A stretch of 64,000 nucleotides of DNA from Mucilaginibacter flavidus (GTDB taxonomy: Bacteria > Bacteroidota > Bacteroidia > Sphingobacteriales > Sphingobacteriaceae), in NCBI RefSeq assembly GCF_024055575.1, contig NZ_JAMXOE010000032.1, positions 1-64,000 of the forward strand. The letters run 5' to 3'. The stretch's first letter is position 1, and every line of letters starts with the position of its first letter. A program made the translations under genes and the position numbers. The notes under the pieces were generated by a model, which worked only from the letters and a program-made list of their open reading frames with translations, was not told the DNA's origin and ran no database searches. Positions 18,365 through 26,916 of this stretch are shown one piece after another.

Positions 18365-20023
18365 ATGAAACGATACAGATTATTACTACTGTGCGCGCTG
18401 GCGCTGATTTCCTTTGGTGCAAACGCCCAACTTGGCGCTGTTAAAGAAACCTTTACCCGGGCCGATTCATTGCGGGGCTACCTTAGCCCGTTGCGTACCT
18501 GTTACGATATTAATTATTATCATCTTGATGTTAAGTTTGATATCGACAATAAATTCATCAGCGGCAGCAACCTGTTTAAATTCACAGCTACCGAAGATTT
18601 TACCAAACTGCAGTTCGATCTGTTTGCGAACCTGAAGGTTGAAAAAGTGGTTTACAAAGGCAAAGAGCTGTCTTTTACCCGCGAGTTTAATGCTGTGTTT
18701 GTAACCTTCCCAAACACCATCAGTAAAGGCAGCAAGGATGAGTTTACTGTTTTTTACTCCGGTAATCCAACCATTGCCAAACATGCACCATGGGATGGGG
18801 GAATTGTTTTTGCAAAAGACTCATTGGGCAATCCATGGGTGGCAACCGCCTGCCAGGGAATCGGTGCCAGCATCTGGTGGCCGAACAAGGACCAGCAAGC
18901 CGACGAGGTTGACAGCGCCCTGATCAGCATCAGCGTTCCAAAAGGATTAACCGATGCCTCGAACGGACGCCTGCGCAAGGTGACCGATTTGAAAAACGGT
19001 TACACCCGGTTCGACTGGATTGTTACGGAGCCCATCAATAACTATGACATCGAGGCCAACATTGGCAAATATTCGCACATCAGCGATAGCTACATGGGCG
19101 AAAAAGGCAAGCTCACTTTAGATTATTGGGTGCTTGATTATAACGTTGAAAAAGCAAAGAAACAATTTGGCGAAAATGTGAAGGACATGATAAAGGCCTT
19201 TGAGCATTGGTTTGGCCCGTATCCTTTTTACGCAGATGGCTATAAGTTGATTGAAGCACCGCACCTTGGCATGGAGCACCAAAGTGGTACGGCCTACGGC
19301 AACCACTATCAAAACGGCTATCTTGGGCGCGATCTTTCGGGCACCGGCTGGGGATTGAAATGGGATTTCATTGTGGTGCACGAGAGCGGGCACGAGTGGT
19401 TCGGCAACAACATCACCTCTAAGGACTTGGCTGATATGTGGATACACGAAAGCTTTACAAACTATTCCGAATCGTTATTTATTGAGCAGCGCTATGGTAA
19501 ACAGGCCGGGCAGGAATATGTGCACGGCACCCGTTTTGCCATTGCAAACGACAGTCCGATTTTGGGCGTATATAATGTAAATAAAGAAGGATCGGGCGAT
19601 ATGTATTACAAAGGCGGAAACATGCTGAACATGATACGTACCATTATTAACGATGATGAAAAATGGCGCAGCATACTCCGTGGTCTTAATAAAACCTTTT
19701 ATCACCAAACGGTAACTTATGATGATGTGGTGGGCTATATCAACCAGCAATCAGGCAAAAATCTGTCGCCGGTGTTCGACCAGTATTTAAAATACCGCAG
19801 CATCCCGATATTAAATTTTATGGAAACAGGCGGCAAATTATATGTTCGCTGGATATCGGATGTAAAAGGCTTCAATATGCCCGTACGCGTAAAGCTTAAA
19901 GGCGGCGATTACCAGTTTATTACGCCGTCAACCAGGTTTATGCCGGTAACTATCGACGGCGCTAAAAAGGATAACATTGAGGTAGATAAATTTAATTATT
20001 ATATTGGGGTGATGGTGGATTAG
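18365..20023 (+). CDS. Exported M1 family metallopeptidase
   Basis: A 552-residue zinc aminopeptidase-like protein with a signal peptide ending GANAQ. The active site is HESGH followed by WIHESFTNYSE, the M1 pattern HExxH-x18-E. The substrate N-terminus motif is present as HLGMEHQSGTAYGN, a GxMEN variant. At about 550 residues it lacks the C-terminal helical domain of full-length aminopeptidase N, like other short Bacteroidota M1 proteins. It follows a terminator, so it should have its own promoter; none is obvious. Confidence 0.92.
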   Translation: MKRYRLLLLCALALISFGANAQLGAVKETFTRADSLRGYLSPLRTCYDINYYHLDVKFDIDNKFISGSNLFKFTATEDFTKLQFDLFANLKVEKVVYKGKELSFTREFNAVFVTFPNTISKGSKDEFTVFYSGNPTIAKHAPWDGGIVFAKDSLGNPWVATACQGIGASIWWPNKDQQADEVDSALISISVPKGLTDASNGRLRKVTDLKNGYTRFDWIVTEPINNYDIEANIGKYSHISDSYMGEKGKLTLDYWVLDYNVEKAKKQFGENVKDMIKAFEHWFGPYPFYADGYKLIEAPHLGMEHQSGTAYGNHYQNGYLGRDLSGTGWGLKWDFIVVHESGHEWFGNNITSKDLADMWIHESFTNYSESLFIEQRYGKQAGQEYVHGTRFAIANDSPILGVYNVNKEGSGDMYYKGGNMLNMIRTIINDDEKWRSILRGLNKTFYHQTVTYDDVVGYINQQSGKNLSPVFDQYLKYRSIPILNFMETGGKLYVRWISDVKGFNMPVRVKLKGGDYQFITPSTRFMPVTIDGAKKDNIEVDKFNYYIGVMVD

Positions 20024-20026
20024 TGC

Positions 20027-20054
20027 CCCCCGGCCCCCTGAAGGGGGAGTGAAC
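20027..20054. repeat. G/C-rich hairpin after the M1 gene
   Basis: CCCCC and GGGGG arms around a TGAA loop lie a few bases past the M1 stop. No T-run follows. It may help terminate M1 transcription, or it may be part of the adjoining repeat element. Confidence 0.4.
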
Positions 20055-20069
20055 AGGGCTTTTCCTGAG

Positions 20070-20202
20070 CTGCGCCGTGAGGTGCAAAACGTCGGTAGAA
20101 AAACGAAAAATAAAAGGGTCAGCGTGCCGTTAGGTACGCAACATCGGCGAAGTTCCGTACCTGACGGCACGGAGAATCCTGGTATATTGTTTTTCTACCG
20201 AC
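20070..20202. repeat. Composite fold-back element (MITE-like)
   Basis: Perfect 14-base outer arms GTCGGTAGAAAAAC (20091-20104) and their inverse (20189-20202) enclose an inner stem of 15 of 16 matches (20123-20138 with 20156-20171). The inner left arm plus the adjoining ACATCGGCGAAG is also a diverged direct copy of the sequence at 20070-20100. No open reading frame lies inside. It looks like a non-coding mobile or extragenic palindromic element. Confidence 0.6.
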
Positions 20203-20273
20203 CTTAAACCCCGATGGGGTTCATCTGGCATGACGGAGATGTAAGGTTAAATTGGATGTTCTACACTGAATTA

Positions 20274-20510
20274 TCAGGCATTTCTTAGCTTGTTCCAAAA
20301 AACATCTGACGATATCGTGCGTCCATTTTCGGCGTCAGCCAAGCCCTCCTCAATGTGTTGCCGTTGAGATTCTGATAGGTCTGCCCACCAATCCCCACCT
20401 GATTTGGATGTGCGTAGCCCATCTAAAATAAAAAGCATACCGGGGTCTGATAGCTGCTCTATCCATGCTATCAGGTCTGATTTGGTTCTTTTTATTTCGG
20501 CTATCGACAT
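20274..20510 (-). CDS. Putative orphan antitoxin-like protein
   Basis: A 78-residue acidic protein. The C-terminal part (ESQRQHIEEGLADAENGRTI) resembles antitoxin or addiction-module components, in which a helical segment precedes a toxin-binding tail. The N-terminal SIAEIKRTKSDLIAWIEQL is a helical region of the same general style. No toxin gene follows on the minus strand; the downstream DNA is the fold-back element. It may be an orphan antitoxin or the remains of a toxin-antitoxin pair. The family call is tentative. Confidence 0.6.
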   Translation of the reverse strand: MSIAEIKRTKSDLIAWIEQLSDPGMLFILDGLRTSKSGGDWWADLSESQRQHIEEGLADAENGRTISSDVFWNKLRNA

Positions 20511-20670
20511 AGTGAATAGTTACTATCGCAAAATTAGTTATTATTCATTAAAAAAACAGGGTTGATCCCGCTATAAAACGAGGCGTTAGTTGTAATAATC
20601 TTGAAGATATTTACTATTTTCGTGCAACCTTGCACTTTTACTTGCGTCTAATTAAACAAAACTAAAAACC

Positions 20671-21408
20671 ATGAAATATATAGCTAAATTTTTGCTGGCT
20701 GTTTTGTTTGTTACCGGCGCAGTCAATACGTTTGCAAAGCCTGCTTCAATTGTAAAAATAAGCGCTTCCGAAACCGTCGACCGCCATTTATCCGGCTTTA
20801 ATGCTATTAATGTTGCCGGGCCGTTTGACGTGGTTATTACCCAGGGATCAACAGAGTCGGTTAAAGTAGAAGCACCTCACGATGTGATCGACCGTATTTT
20901 AACCGAAGTAAACAATGGCGTACTGAAAATTTACAGCAAACACGATACCTTTAACTGGGGTAACTGGTGGGGCAACCATAAAAAAATCATGGTGTATGTT
21001 TCTGTAAAAGATGTAAGAGAGGTTAATATCAGCGGTTCGGGCGATGTGGCTTTTAGAGATGGTCTTACCGCCAATTCTTTAAAGCTGCGCATAAGCGGTT
21101 CGGGCGATATGGTTGGTAAAATAGATGTTAAAACCCTTGAAAGCAGCATTTCTGGCTCTGGCGACATGAGCCTGACTGGTCGTGCCGATAATTCAACCGT
21201 CAGCCTGGTGGGCTCGGGCGATTACACTGCGCGTAACCTTACTACCGCAAGCACCGCCATCCGCCTTACCGGCTCGGGCGATGCTTACGTGAATGCAACC
21301 GAACGTATCGATGCCGCTTTACACGGCTCGGGCGATATCCACTGCTCCGGCAACCCTAAAAACGTTTCCAAATCAACCAGCGGCAGCGGCGATATCTACG
21401 TTCATTAA
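20671..21408 (+). CDS. Exported GIN-domain (DUF2807) protein with GSGD repeats
   Basis: A 245-residue exported protein with a signal peptide of about 22 residues. A DUF2807 GIN domain follows, beginning at FNAINVAGPFDVVITQG. The second half contains seven GSGD turns spaced about 18-24 residues apart, expected to stack as a right-handed beta-helix. The function of GIN domains is unknown; they are common envelope proteins of Bacteroidota. It is monocistronic and ends in a strong terminator. Confidence 0.88.
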   Translation: MKYIAKFLLAVLFVTGAVNTFAKPASIVKISASETVDRHLSGFNAINVAGPFDVVITQGSTESVKVEAPHDVIDRILTEVNNGVLKIYSKHDTFNWGNWWGNHKKIMVYVSVKDVREVNISGSGDVAFRDGLTANSLKLRISGSGDMVGKIDVKTLESSISGSGDMSLTGRADNSTVSLVGSGDYTARNLTTASTAIRLTGSGDAYVNATERIDAALHGSGDIHCSGNPKNVSKSTSGSGDIYVH

Positions 21409-21437
21409 TTAGCCCTATCCAATCTAATATATACTAT

Positions 21438-21474
21438 AAAGCGCCATCTGACTTAGGTCGGTGGCGCTTTTTTT
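21438..21474 (+). terminator. Intrinsic terminator after the GIN-domain gene
   Basis: Arms AAAGCGCCA and TGGCGCTTT enclose a 15-base loop, with seven T completing the plus-strand signal. Symmetry may let it also stop kup transcription from the other side. Confidence 0.8.
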
Positions 21475-21558
21475 GGACCGGGATTGAGCGGATTCTAGGG
21501 ATTTATCCACGATGCTGGCAACCAATCCCTCAAATTCTCATTCCATTTTTGGCTGGAT

Positions 21559-23532
21559 TTATACTGCAGCTACCCGTTTCAAAATAATATTGCCGACAGG
21601 TTTAACCACCAGCGGTATTTTCTCCACATAGGTTTCGCTGGTATCCAAACCAAATGCTTTGGCCTCTGATTGTGCCAGTTTTTTTATGGCGAAATAACTG
21701 TTAAGTATAAAACCTTCTTTTACGCTGAACGAGTTATTGTACGACAGGAATTTCTCCATTATCACAAACCTGAAATCAGCATTTATTTTAAACTGATTGA
21801 GCGATTCGTAGCGGCTGTGGATATCAATTTCATTGCGGGCCACCATGTCCTCAACAACCTTGCGGTACAGTACGTTTACCCGCGGCTGTATCCTGAAACC
21901 GAGGCGAAACTCTATCCTGATTATTTTGCCCGGCTCAACCTGGTCAACGCTGTACTCCATGGTGTAAGGCTCGTTGGTGGTTTCAATGTGCACAAACCAG
22001 TAAACGTCAGCCCGCTTGGGCTTGCGGCTCATTATCGAGTATAATATCTTTTCCTCAATTTGCCTGGCGTTATTTGCTTTGGTTAGATAAATAAGATGGG
22101 TTGAATATTTACTGATGGATGTGTCGGCGCTAAGCGCATTCAGTAACGGCACCTGGTCCTTCAGGTCAACAAAGTTTAGGAAGCGGTTGTTTATCTTCCT
22201 CGCCTTAAACCAGATATACATGGTGAATATCAGCCCGCCCTCAAATGCAACGAAGAACAACCGTTTCAATAACTTTATGGCGTTGGCTACAAAAAACGAA
22301 AACTCAACAGTTATGAATAAGCAAAGTATAATGGTTACCAACCACACCGGCCAGTGCTTAACATAGCGCATAAAATAGTACATCAATATGGTGGTCATCA
22401 GCATGGCTATGGTTATGGAGAACCCGTAGGCAGCCGTCATGGCTTCGGATGTTTGGAAATAAAGCGAAACAGCAATACACCCAAAGCACAATATCCAGTT
22501 TATGCTGGGGATATAAATTTGCCCGCGAATATTTGACGGATACTTTATAGTAATGCGCGGCCAGAAGTTCATACTCACCGCTTCGCTGATGAGCGTAAAC
22601 GAGCCGCTTATCAATGCTTGGCTGGCTATAATAGTTGCCAGTGTTGCCAGCGCCACACATGGGATCATAAATAAATGCGGGTAGGGCACTATTTGATAAA
22701 ACGGATTGACACCTGCAAAACTTGTACCGGCTGGTTGCATCAAAACCCAGGCACCTTGTCCTAAATAACTAAATATCAGCGCTATTTTCACAAATATCCA
22801 GCTAACCTGGATGTTTTTTCGGCCGCAATGGCCCAAATCTGAATATAAGGCCTCGGCACCGGTTGTACACAGGAAAACCGCGCCTAACAGATAGATTGCC
22901 CGTGGGTGCACGGCTAACAAATGAATACCGTAATAGGGGTTCAACGCCCTGATGATGCCAGGATTGTGCACAAATTGAATGGCCCCTAAAACACCTATCA
23001 TTAAAAACCAAAGCAGCATAACCGGTCCGAACGCCGAACCAACTACCTTGGTGCCAAATTGCTGGAAAAAGAACAGCAACACCATAATACCTATCACGAT
23101 GCCAAGAATAAGCTTGCTGCCCGGCACAAATGACGATGCCAGTGCGGGCACGTTGCTTAAACCCTCAATTGCCGATGTTACAGAAATTGGCGGCGTGATA
23201 ATACCATCGGCGAGCAATGTACCGGCGCCTATTATTGCCGGGATGGCCAGCCATTTGCCATAGCGCCGCACCAGGGCATATAATGAAAAGATACCGCCTT
23301 CGCCGTGGTTATCGGCCTGCAGGGTGATGAAGATGTATTTGAAGGTTGTTTGCAGCGTAAGTGTCCAGAATATACAGGAGATTGACCCTAACACCAGGGC
23401 CTCGTTTACCTGCCGCCCCTCCACCAATAAAGTTTGAAAAACATACAGTGGCGAGGTACCGATATCGCCAAAAATAATTCCCAGGGTAATAAGCGCACCC
23501 GCAAACGAAAGCTTTTTTAAATGTGATTGCAT
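21559..23532 (-). CDS. kup: KUP family potassium uptake protein
   Basis: A 657-residue inner-membrane potassium/proton symporter of the KUP/HAK family. Family landmarks are GIIFGDIGTSPLYVFQT near residue 18, an ADNHGEGGIFSLYAL loop, and GTLLADGIITPPISVTSAIEG in helix 3. About 12 transmembrane helices occupy residues 1-445, followed by a cytoplasmic C-terminal domain of about 200 residues. The length fits the family. The gene stands alone, with no sensor or regulator next to it. Confidence 0.95.
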   Translation of the reverse strand: MQSHLKKLSFAGALITLGIIFGDIGTSPLYVFQTLLVEGRQVNEALVLGSISCIFWTLTLQTTFKYIFITLQADNHGEGGIFSLYALVRRYGKWLAIPAIIGAGTLLADGIITPPISVTSAIEGLSNVPALASSFVPGSKLILGIVIGIMVLLFFFQQFGTKVVGSAFGPVMLLWFLMIGVLGAIQFVHNPGIIRALNPYYGIHLLAVHPRAIYLLGAVFLCTTGAEALYSDLGHCGRKNIQVSWIFVKIALIFSYLGQGAWVLMQPAGTSFAGVNPFYQIVPYPHLFMIPCVALATLATIIASQALISGSFTLISEAVSMNFWPRITIKYPSNIRGQIYIPSINWILCFGCIAVSLYFQTSEAMTAAYGFSITIAMLMTTILMYYFMRYVKHWPVWLVTIILCLFITVEFSFFVANAIKLLKRLFFVAFEGGLIFTMYIWFKARKINNRFLNFVDLKDQVPLLNALSADTSISKYSTHLIYLTKANNARQIEEKILYSIMSRKPKRADVYWFVHIETTNEPYTMEYSVDQVEPGKIIRIEFRLGFRIQPRVNVLYRKVVEDMVARNEIDIHSRYESLNQFKINADFRFVIMEKFLSYNNSFSVKEGFILNSYFAIKKLAQSEAKAFGLDTSETYVEKIPLVVKPVGNIILKRVAAV

Positions 23533-23727
23533 GAAATAAATTGAACTGAAGTAAAGTATTTATAAAACAGGGGAAACATGGCGGATATTGGTGCCATTAA
23601 ATACCTTAAGTATTGAATTATCATTTTGATATGGGCATTTACTGTTTCGGCACCCTTTCCAATAATCATGCCGCCGGACGAAATCAGGGCCATGGTTTTG
23701 ATTTACAGCAATTTATCAAATAAGCAC

Positions 23728-23764
23728 AAAAAAGCGACCCTGCCAAAATGACAGGGTCGCTTTT
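23728..23764 (-). terminator. Terminator of the GH97 gene
   Basis: GCGACCCTG and CAGGGTCGC arms, flanked by A- and T-runs, form a symmetric 13-bp hairpin with an 8-base loop. It lies about 130 bases beyond the GH97 stop and upstream of kup. The rest of the 364-base gap between kup and GH97 holds only the repeat below and probably the kup promoter. Confidence 0.8.
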
Positions 23765-23812
23765 CATAATGAAATGGTTTACAATTAAAGCAGGTTATTA
23801 TCGGCAGGCTTT

Positions 23813-23852
23813 AAATAAGCATGCCATTTTGAAAATAAGCATACCACTTTGA
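23813..23852. repeat. 20-bp tandem repeat, two copies
   Basis: Two adjoining 20-base units, AAATAAGCATGCCATTTTGA at 23813-23832 and a copy at 23833-23852, differ at two positions. They lie between the GH97 stop and its terminator. No function is apparent. Confidence 0.55.
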
Positions 23853-23896
23853 TAAATAACTCTGATTTTAATCCCGGCAAAAGCTGTCAAACCCGC

Positions 23897-25860
23897 TTAT
23901 TCCCGGTCAAATCTTGCAGCCCAGCCACCGCCGGATGCCATTTTGATGGTCAGCTTATCTTTTGCGGTTACCGTTATGGTTTTGGTGGTGTAATCGGTTG
24001 CGTCTTTGCCGGCGTTTAAACCATCTTCAAAAATTACGGCCTTATATTTGCCATCGCCTAAAAAGGAAAGATCAACGGTTAAATCACGGGCATTCCAATT
24101 GGTCATTGCACCGGCGTACCAGGTGCGGCCTTTTTTGCGGGCGATGCTTACAAAATCACCCACTTTGCCATCAAGCGCTACGGTAGCATCAAAGGTAGTT
24201 GGTATGGCGGCTATAAAATTGGTGCTTTCCTGCTCGCGCTGGTATATGCTCGGGTTATCGCTCAGCATTTGCAGCGGTGCCTCAAATATGGTGTACATAG
24301 CTAATTGGTGACTGCGTGTCCCCTGTGTCATCGGGTTGGAGTTTACCGGCCTGAAGGCTTCCTTGGTAGCATTACGCATGCCGCCGGGGGTATAATCCAT
24401 CGAACCCGACATCATGCGGATAAACGGTATACTTACATCATAACCGGGTTGGTTATCAGTTCCCCATTTCATATTTTCCAAGCCTTTCACGCCTTCGCAG
24501 TTAATAATATTTGGCCAGGTGCGCTGCATGCCGCTGGGCTTATACATGCCGTGGTAATCAATCAACTGATGATGTTTTGCGGCGATTTTGGCGATGTCAA
24601 ATAATGAGGCGACCATTTTCTGGTCGTCTCGGTCGATGAAATCTACCTTAAAACCCTTTACGCCCATTTTTCAAACTTATCCATCAACCCTTCAACGTCG
24701 CGGCTTATGGCGTACCAGGTCGACCATAAAATTACCCCTACATTTTTCTGTTTGGCATAGTCGACTACTGCCTGCACATCAAGCTTGGCCTTGTTCAAAT
24801 CCCAATCGTCCGACCAGCCCTCGTCAATAATAATATACTCCAGCTTATTTGCTGCCGCGAAATCGGTGTAGTATTTATAGGTAGGCACATTTATGCCCGA
24901 TTTAAAATCAACATGGCTCACGTTCCAGTCGTTCCACCAGTCCCAGGCAACCTTGCCGGGTTTTATCCACGAGTAATCAGTTATTTGCGAAGGCTCGGCC
25001 AGCTTTTGCATCATGTCGTTATCGGCCAACTGTTTGTCTTCGGTGCTGATAACTACTACAAGCCAGGGGAAGCTGCGGGTGCCACTGGTTTTGGCAATAA
25101 AGTCAGCACGTTTGTTCACCACGTAGTTTATCCTCAAAACAGCTTCTTCGGTTGGGTATTTTGAAAATACGCCATGCAGGCTGTTGCCTTCCCCGCGGGT
25201 GAGGTACATCCCCGGGTAATCCTGCAAATCCGCCTCCAATATCACTGCCTTTTTTGGTGAGCCAACATCAACCAAGACCGGCAGAAATGCCAGCGTGTCT
25301 TTTTTTATGGCTGATAGATTGATGTTATCATAGTGGGACTCGAACGACGTAGTGAATTTGTCTTTATTACGATAGTCGTTAACAAAAGGCAAAAACGCTT
25401 TGTCGTCATCTTTAAAATTAAAATTTGCGCTTTCGTTTGTTATGGTGATATCCCCTTTTTTGGCGGTTACAAACCTGTAAGCTGCTCCGTCGTTATACGC
25501 CCTGAAAATAAGGCTATAATCGCCTTTAAAGTTTATGATTAGCTGGTTAAAATTATCCTGCACCTGTGTTTTTTTATAGATAGGCGTGGCGATAGTTGAG
25601 TTAGTTGAGCTTGCAGTTGCCTTTTTCACGGCTGCGTTTTTACCCAAAACATCGCCGTTATCCAAAGTTATCGAAATTTCTGATGGTGTTATTATTTCTG
25701 TGCCTTCGTGATTAACAGCCCAGGTTACAGTTGAGCCGGCGCTGATGTTTACGCTGATTTTGCCATCGGGCGATTTTACCTGGTAAGTTTTGGCAGATTG
25801 CGCCATTGCAGCCGACAGCGAACAGGTTAGCCACAGCAGTGCTATTACTCTTAATTTCAT
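23897..25860 (-). pseudogene. Exported GH97 glycoside hydrolase, frameshifted
   Basis: Two frames together encode a GH97 enzyme of about 654 residues. The first (25860 down) has a signal peptide ending AMAQ, the N-terminal beta-sandwich, and barrel segments such as IIIDEGWSDDWDLNK. It stops after FEKWA. The second resumes as GVKGFKVDFIDRDDQ and runs to 23897. The break is at plus-strand C-run 24663-24665; one more C would restore FEKWGVKGF. An Asp in KVDFIDRDD suggests the retaining (alpha-galactosidase-like) branch of GH97 rather than inverting SusB; that is inference. The rest is intact, so a sequencing error is possible. Confidence 0.88.
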
Positions 25861-25995
25861 GAGATATTGGGTTACTGGTTTATAAGCATCCTAAACTAAA
25901 TAAAATGAGCGAATAATTAATGTAGAATTGACAATTTAATCATAGAATGCTTTTATCGTATCAGTGTTTTGCACTGACCTGCTCTATTGGCATTG

Positions 25996-26643
25996 TTAAA
26001 AAGAAAATTTCAGGTAGTTAATATTCTTATTGTCCTTCAAATATTTCTTTTCATAGTAAGTTTTGATGTTCAGTACTTCGTCGGCATACTCAGATTTGTA
26101 AACGTCTTCGGTTCTTGCATGCAATGTTAAGCCGGTTTCAGCAATCTTATCGGCGGTATAGGCATGCAAATCGTCGTTATCGGTTTTAAGGTTTACAAAG
26201 CCCCCGGGCGTTAATATCACCCGGTACATATTTAAAAACCGCGATGAGGTTAGCCGCTTTTTCTCGCGGCTCAGCTGCGGCTGCGGATCGGGAAAGGTAA
26301 TCCATATTTCATCAACCTCGCCGGGGCCAAAATATTCAATAAGCGTTTCAATTTGTATGCGTAAAAATGCCACGTTGGTAACCCCGTCTTCCAAAGCGGT
26401 TTTTGCACCCCGCCAAATACGGTTGCCCTTGTAATCGATGCCGATAAAGTTTTTCTCCGGGAACATCACCGCCAGGTTAACGGTATATTCGCCTTTTCCA
26501 CAGGCCAGCTCAAGCACTACCGGGTTGTTGTTTTTAAAAAATGCATCGGCCCACTGACCTCTAAAGGGCTTGCCGGCATCCAGTTGTAAAACATTGCTGA
26601 AGGTAGCTATCTCGGCAAAGCGCCGTATTTTATCTTTTCCCAC
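25996..26643 (-). CDS. trmB: tRNA (guanine-N7-)-methyltransferase
   Basis: A 215-residue cytoplasmic SAM-dependent methyltransferase that makes m7G46 in tRNA. The SAM site is ELACGKGEYTVNLA (about 57-70), and the family motif ITFPDPQPQLSREKKRL lies near 120-137 with a TPGGFVNLKTDN segment after it. The length is close to the family norm. It is a single gene with a promoter box just upstream. Confidence 0.94.
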   Translation of the reverse strand: MGKDKIRRFAEIATFSNVLQLDAGKPFRGQWADAFFKNNNPVVLELACGKGEYTVNLAVMFPEKNFIGIDYKGNRIWRGAKTALEDGVTNVAFLRIQIETLIEYFGPGEVDEIWITFPDPQPQLSREKKRLTSSRFLNMYRVILTPGGFVNLKTDNDDLHAYTADKIAETGLTLHARTEDVYKSEYADEVLNIKTYYEKKYLKDNKNINYLKFSF

Positions 26644-26660
26644 TAAAAATAATTAAAGCG

Positions 26661-26668
26661 CAAAAATA
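26661..26668 (-). promoter_or_regulatory. -7 promoter box of trmB
   Basis: TATTTTTG on the minus strand fits TAnnTTTG, 17 bases upstream of the trmB ATG at 26643. Confidence 0.5.
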
Positions 26669-26916
26669 AGGTTTTCAGGAATTTATTTCACGTTGATTTA
26701 AACGCACTACTATTTGTCGAAATGCACGGGATGACGGTTGCTTAATGCCATTCTGGTAAAACATTAATTATAAATGAGTTTGCCTGGTAACAGCCGCAAA
26801 AACCCAATAATAAATAAATCCAATATATCCTTGTTAAATGATGTTAAATGTAATAATGGTGTTTGTAACTAAGGCATTCGTTTCGCATATTAGCGGATTA
26901 TTCCCTGATTTAAAAA

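Noticed and set aside
23517-23693. 58-codon minus-strand frame overlapping the kup start
   Set aside because: Its translation has no recognisable features and it overlaps the kup start out of frame; it is probably the kup leader.
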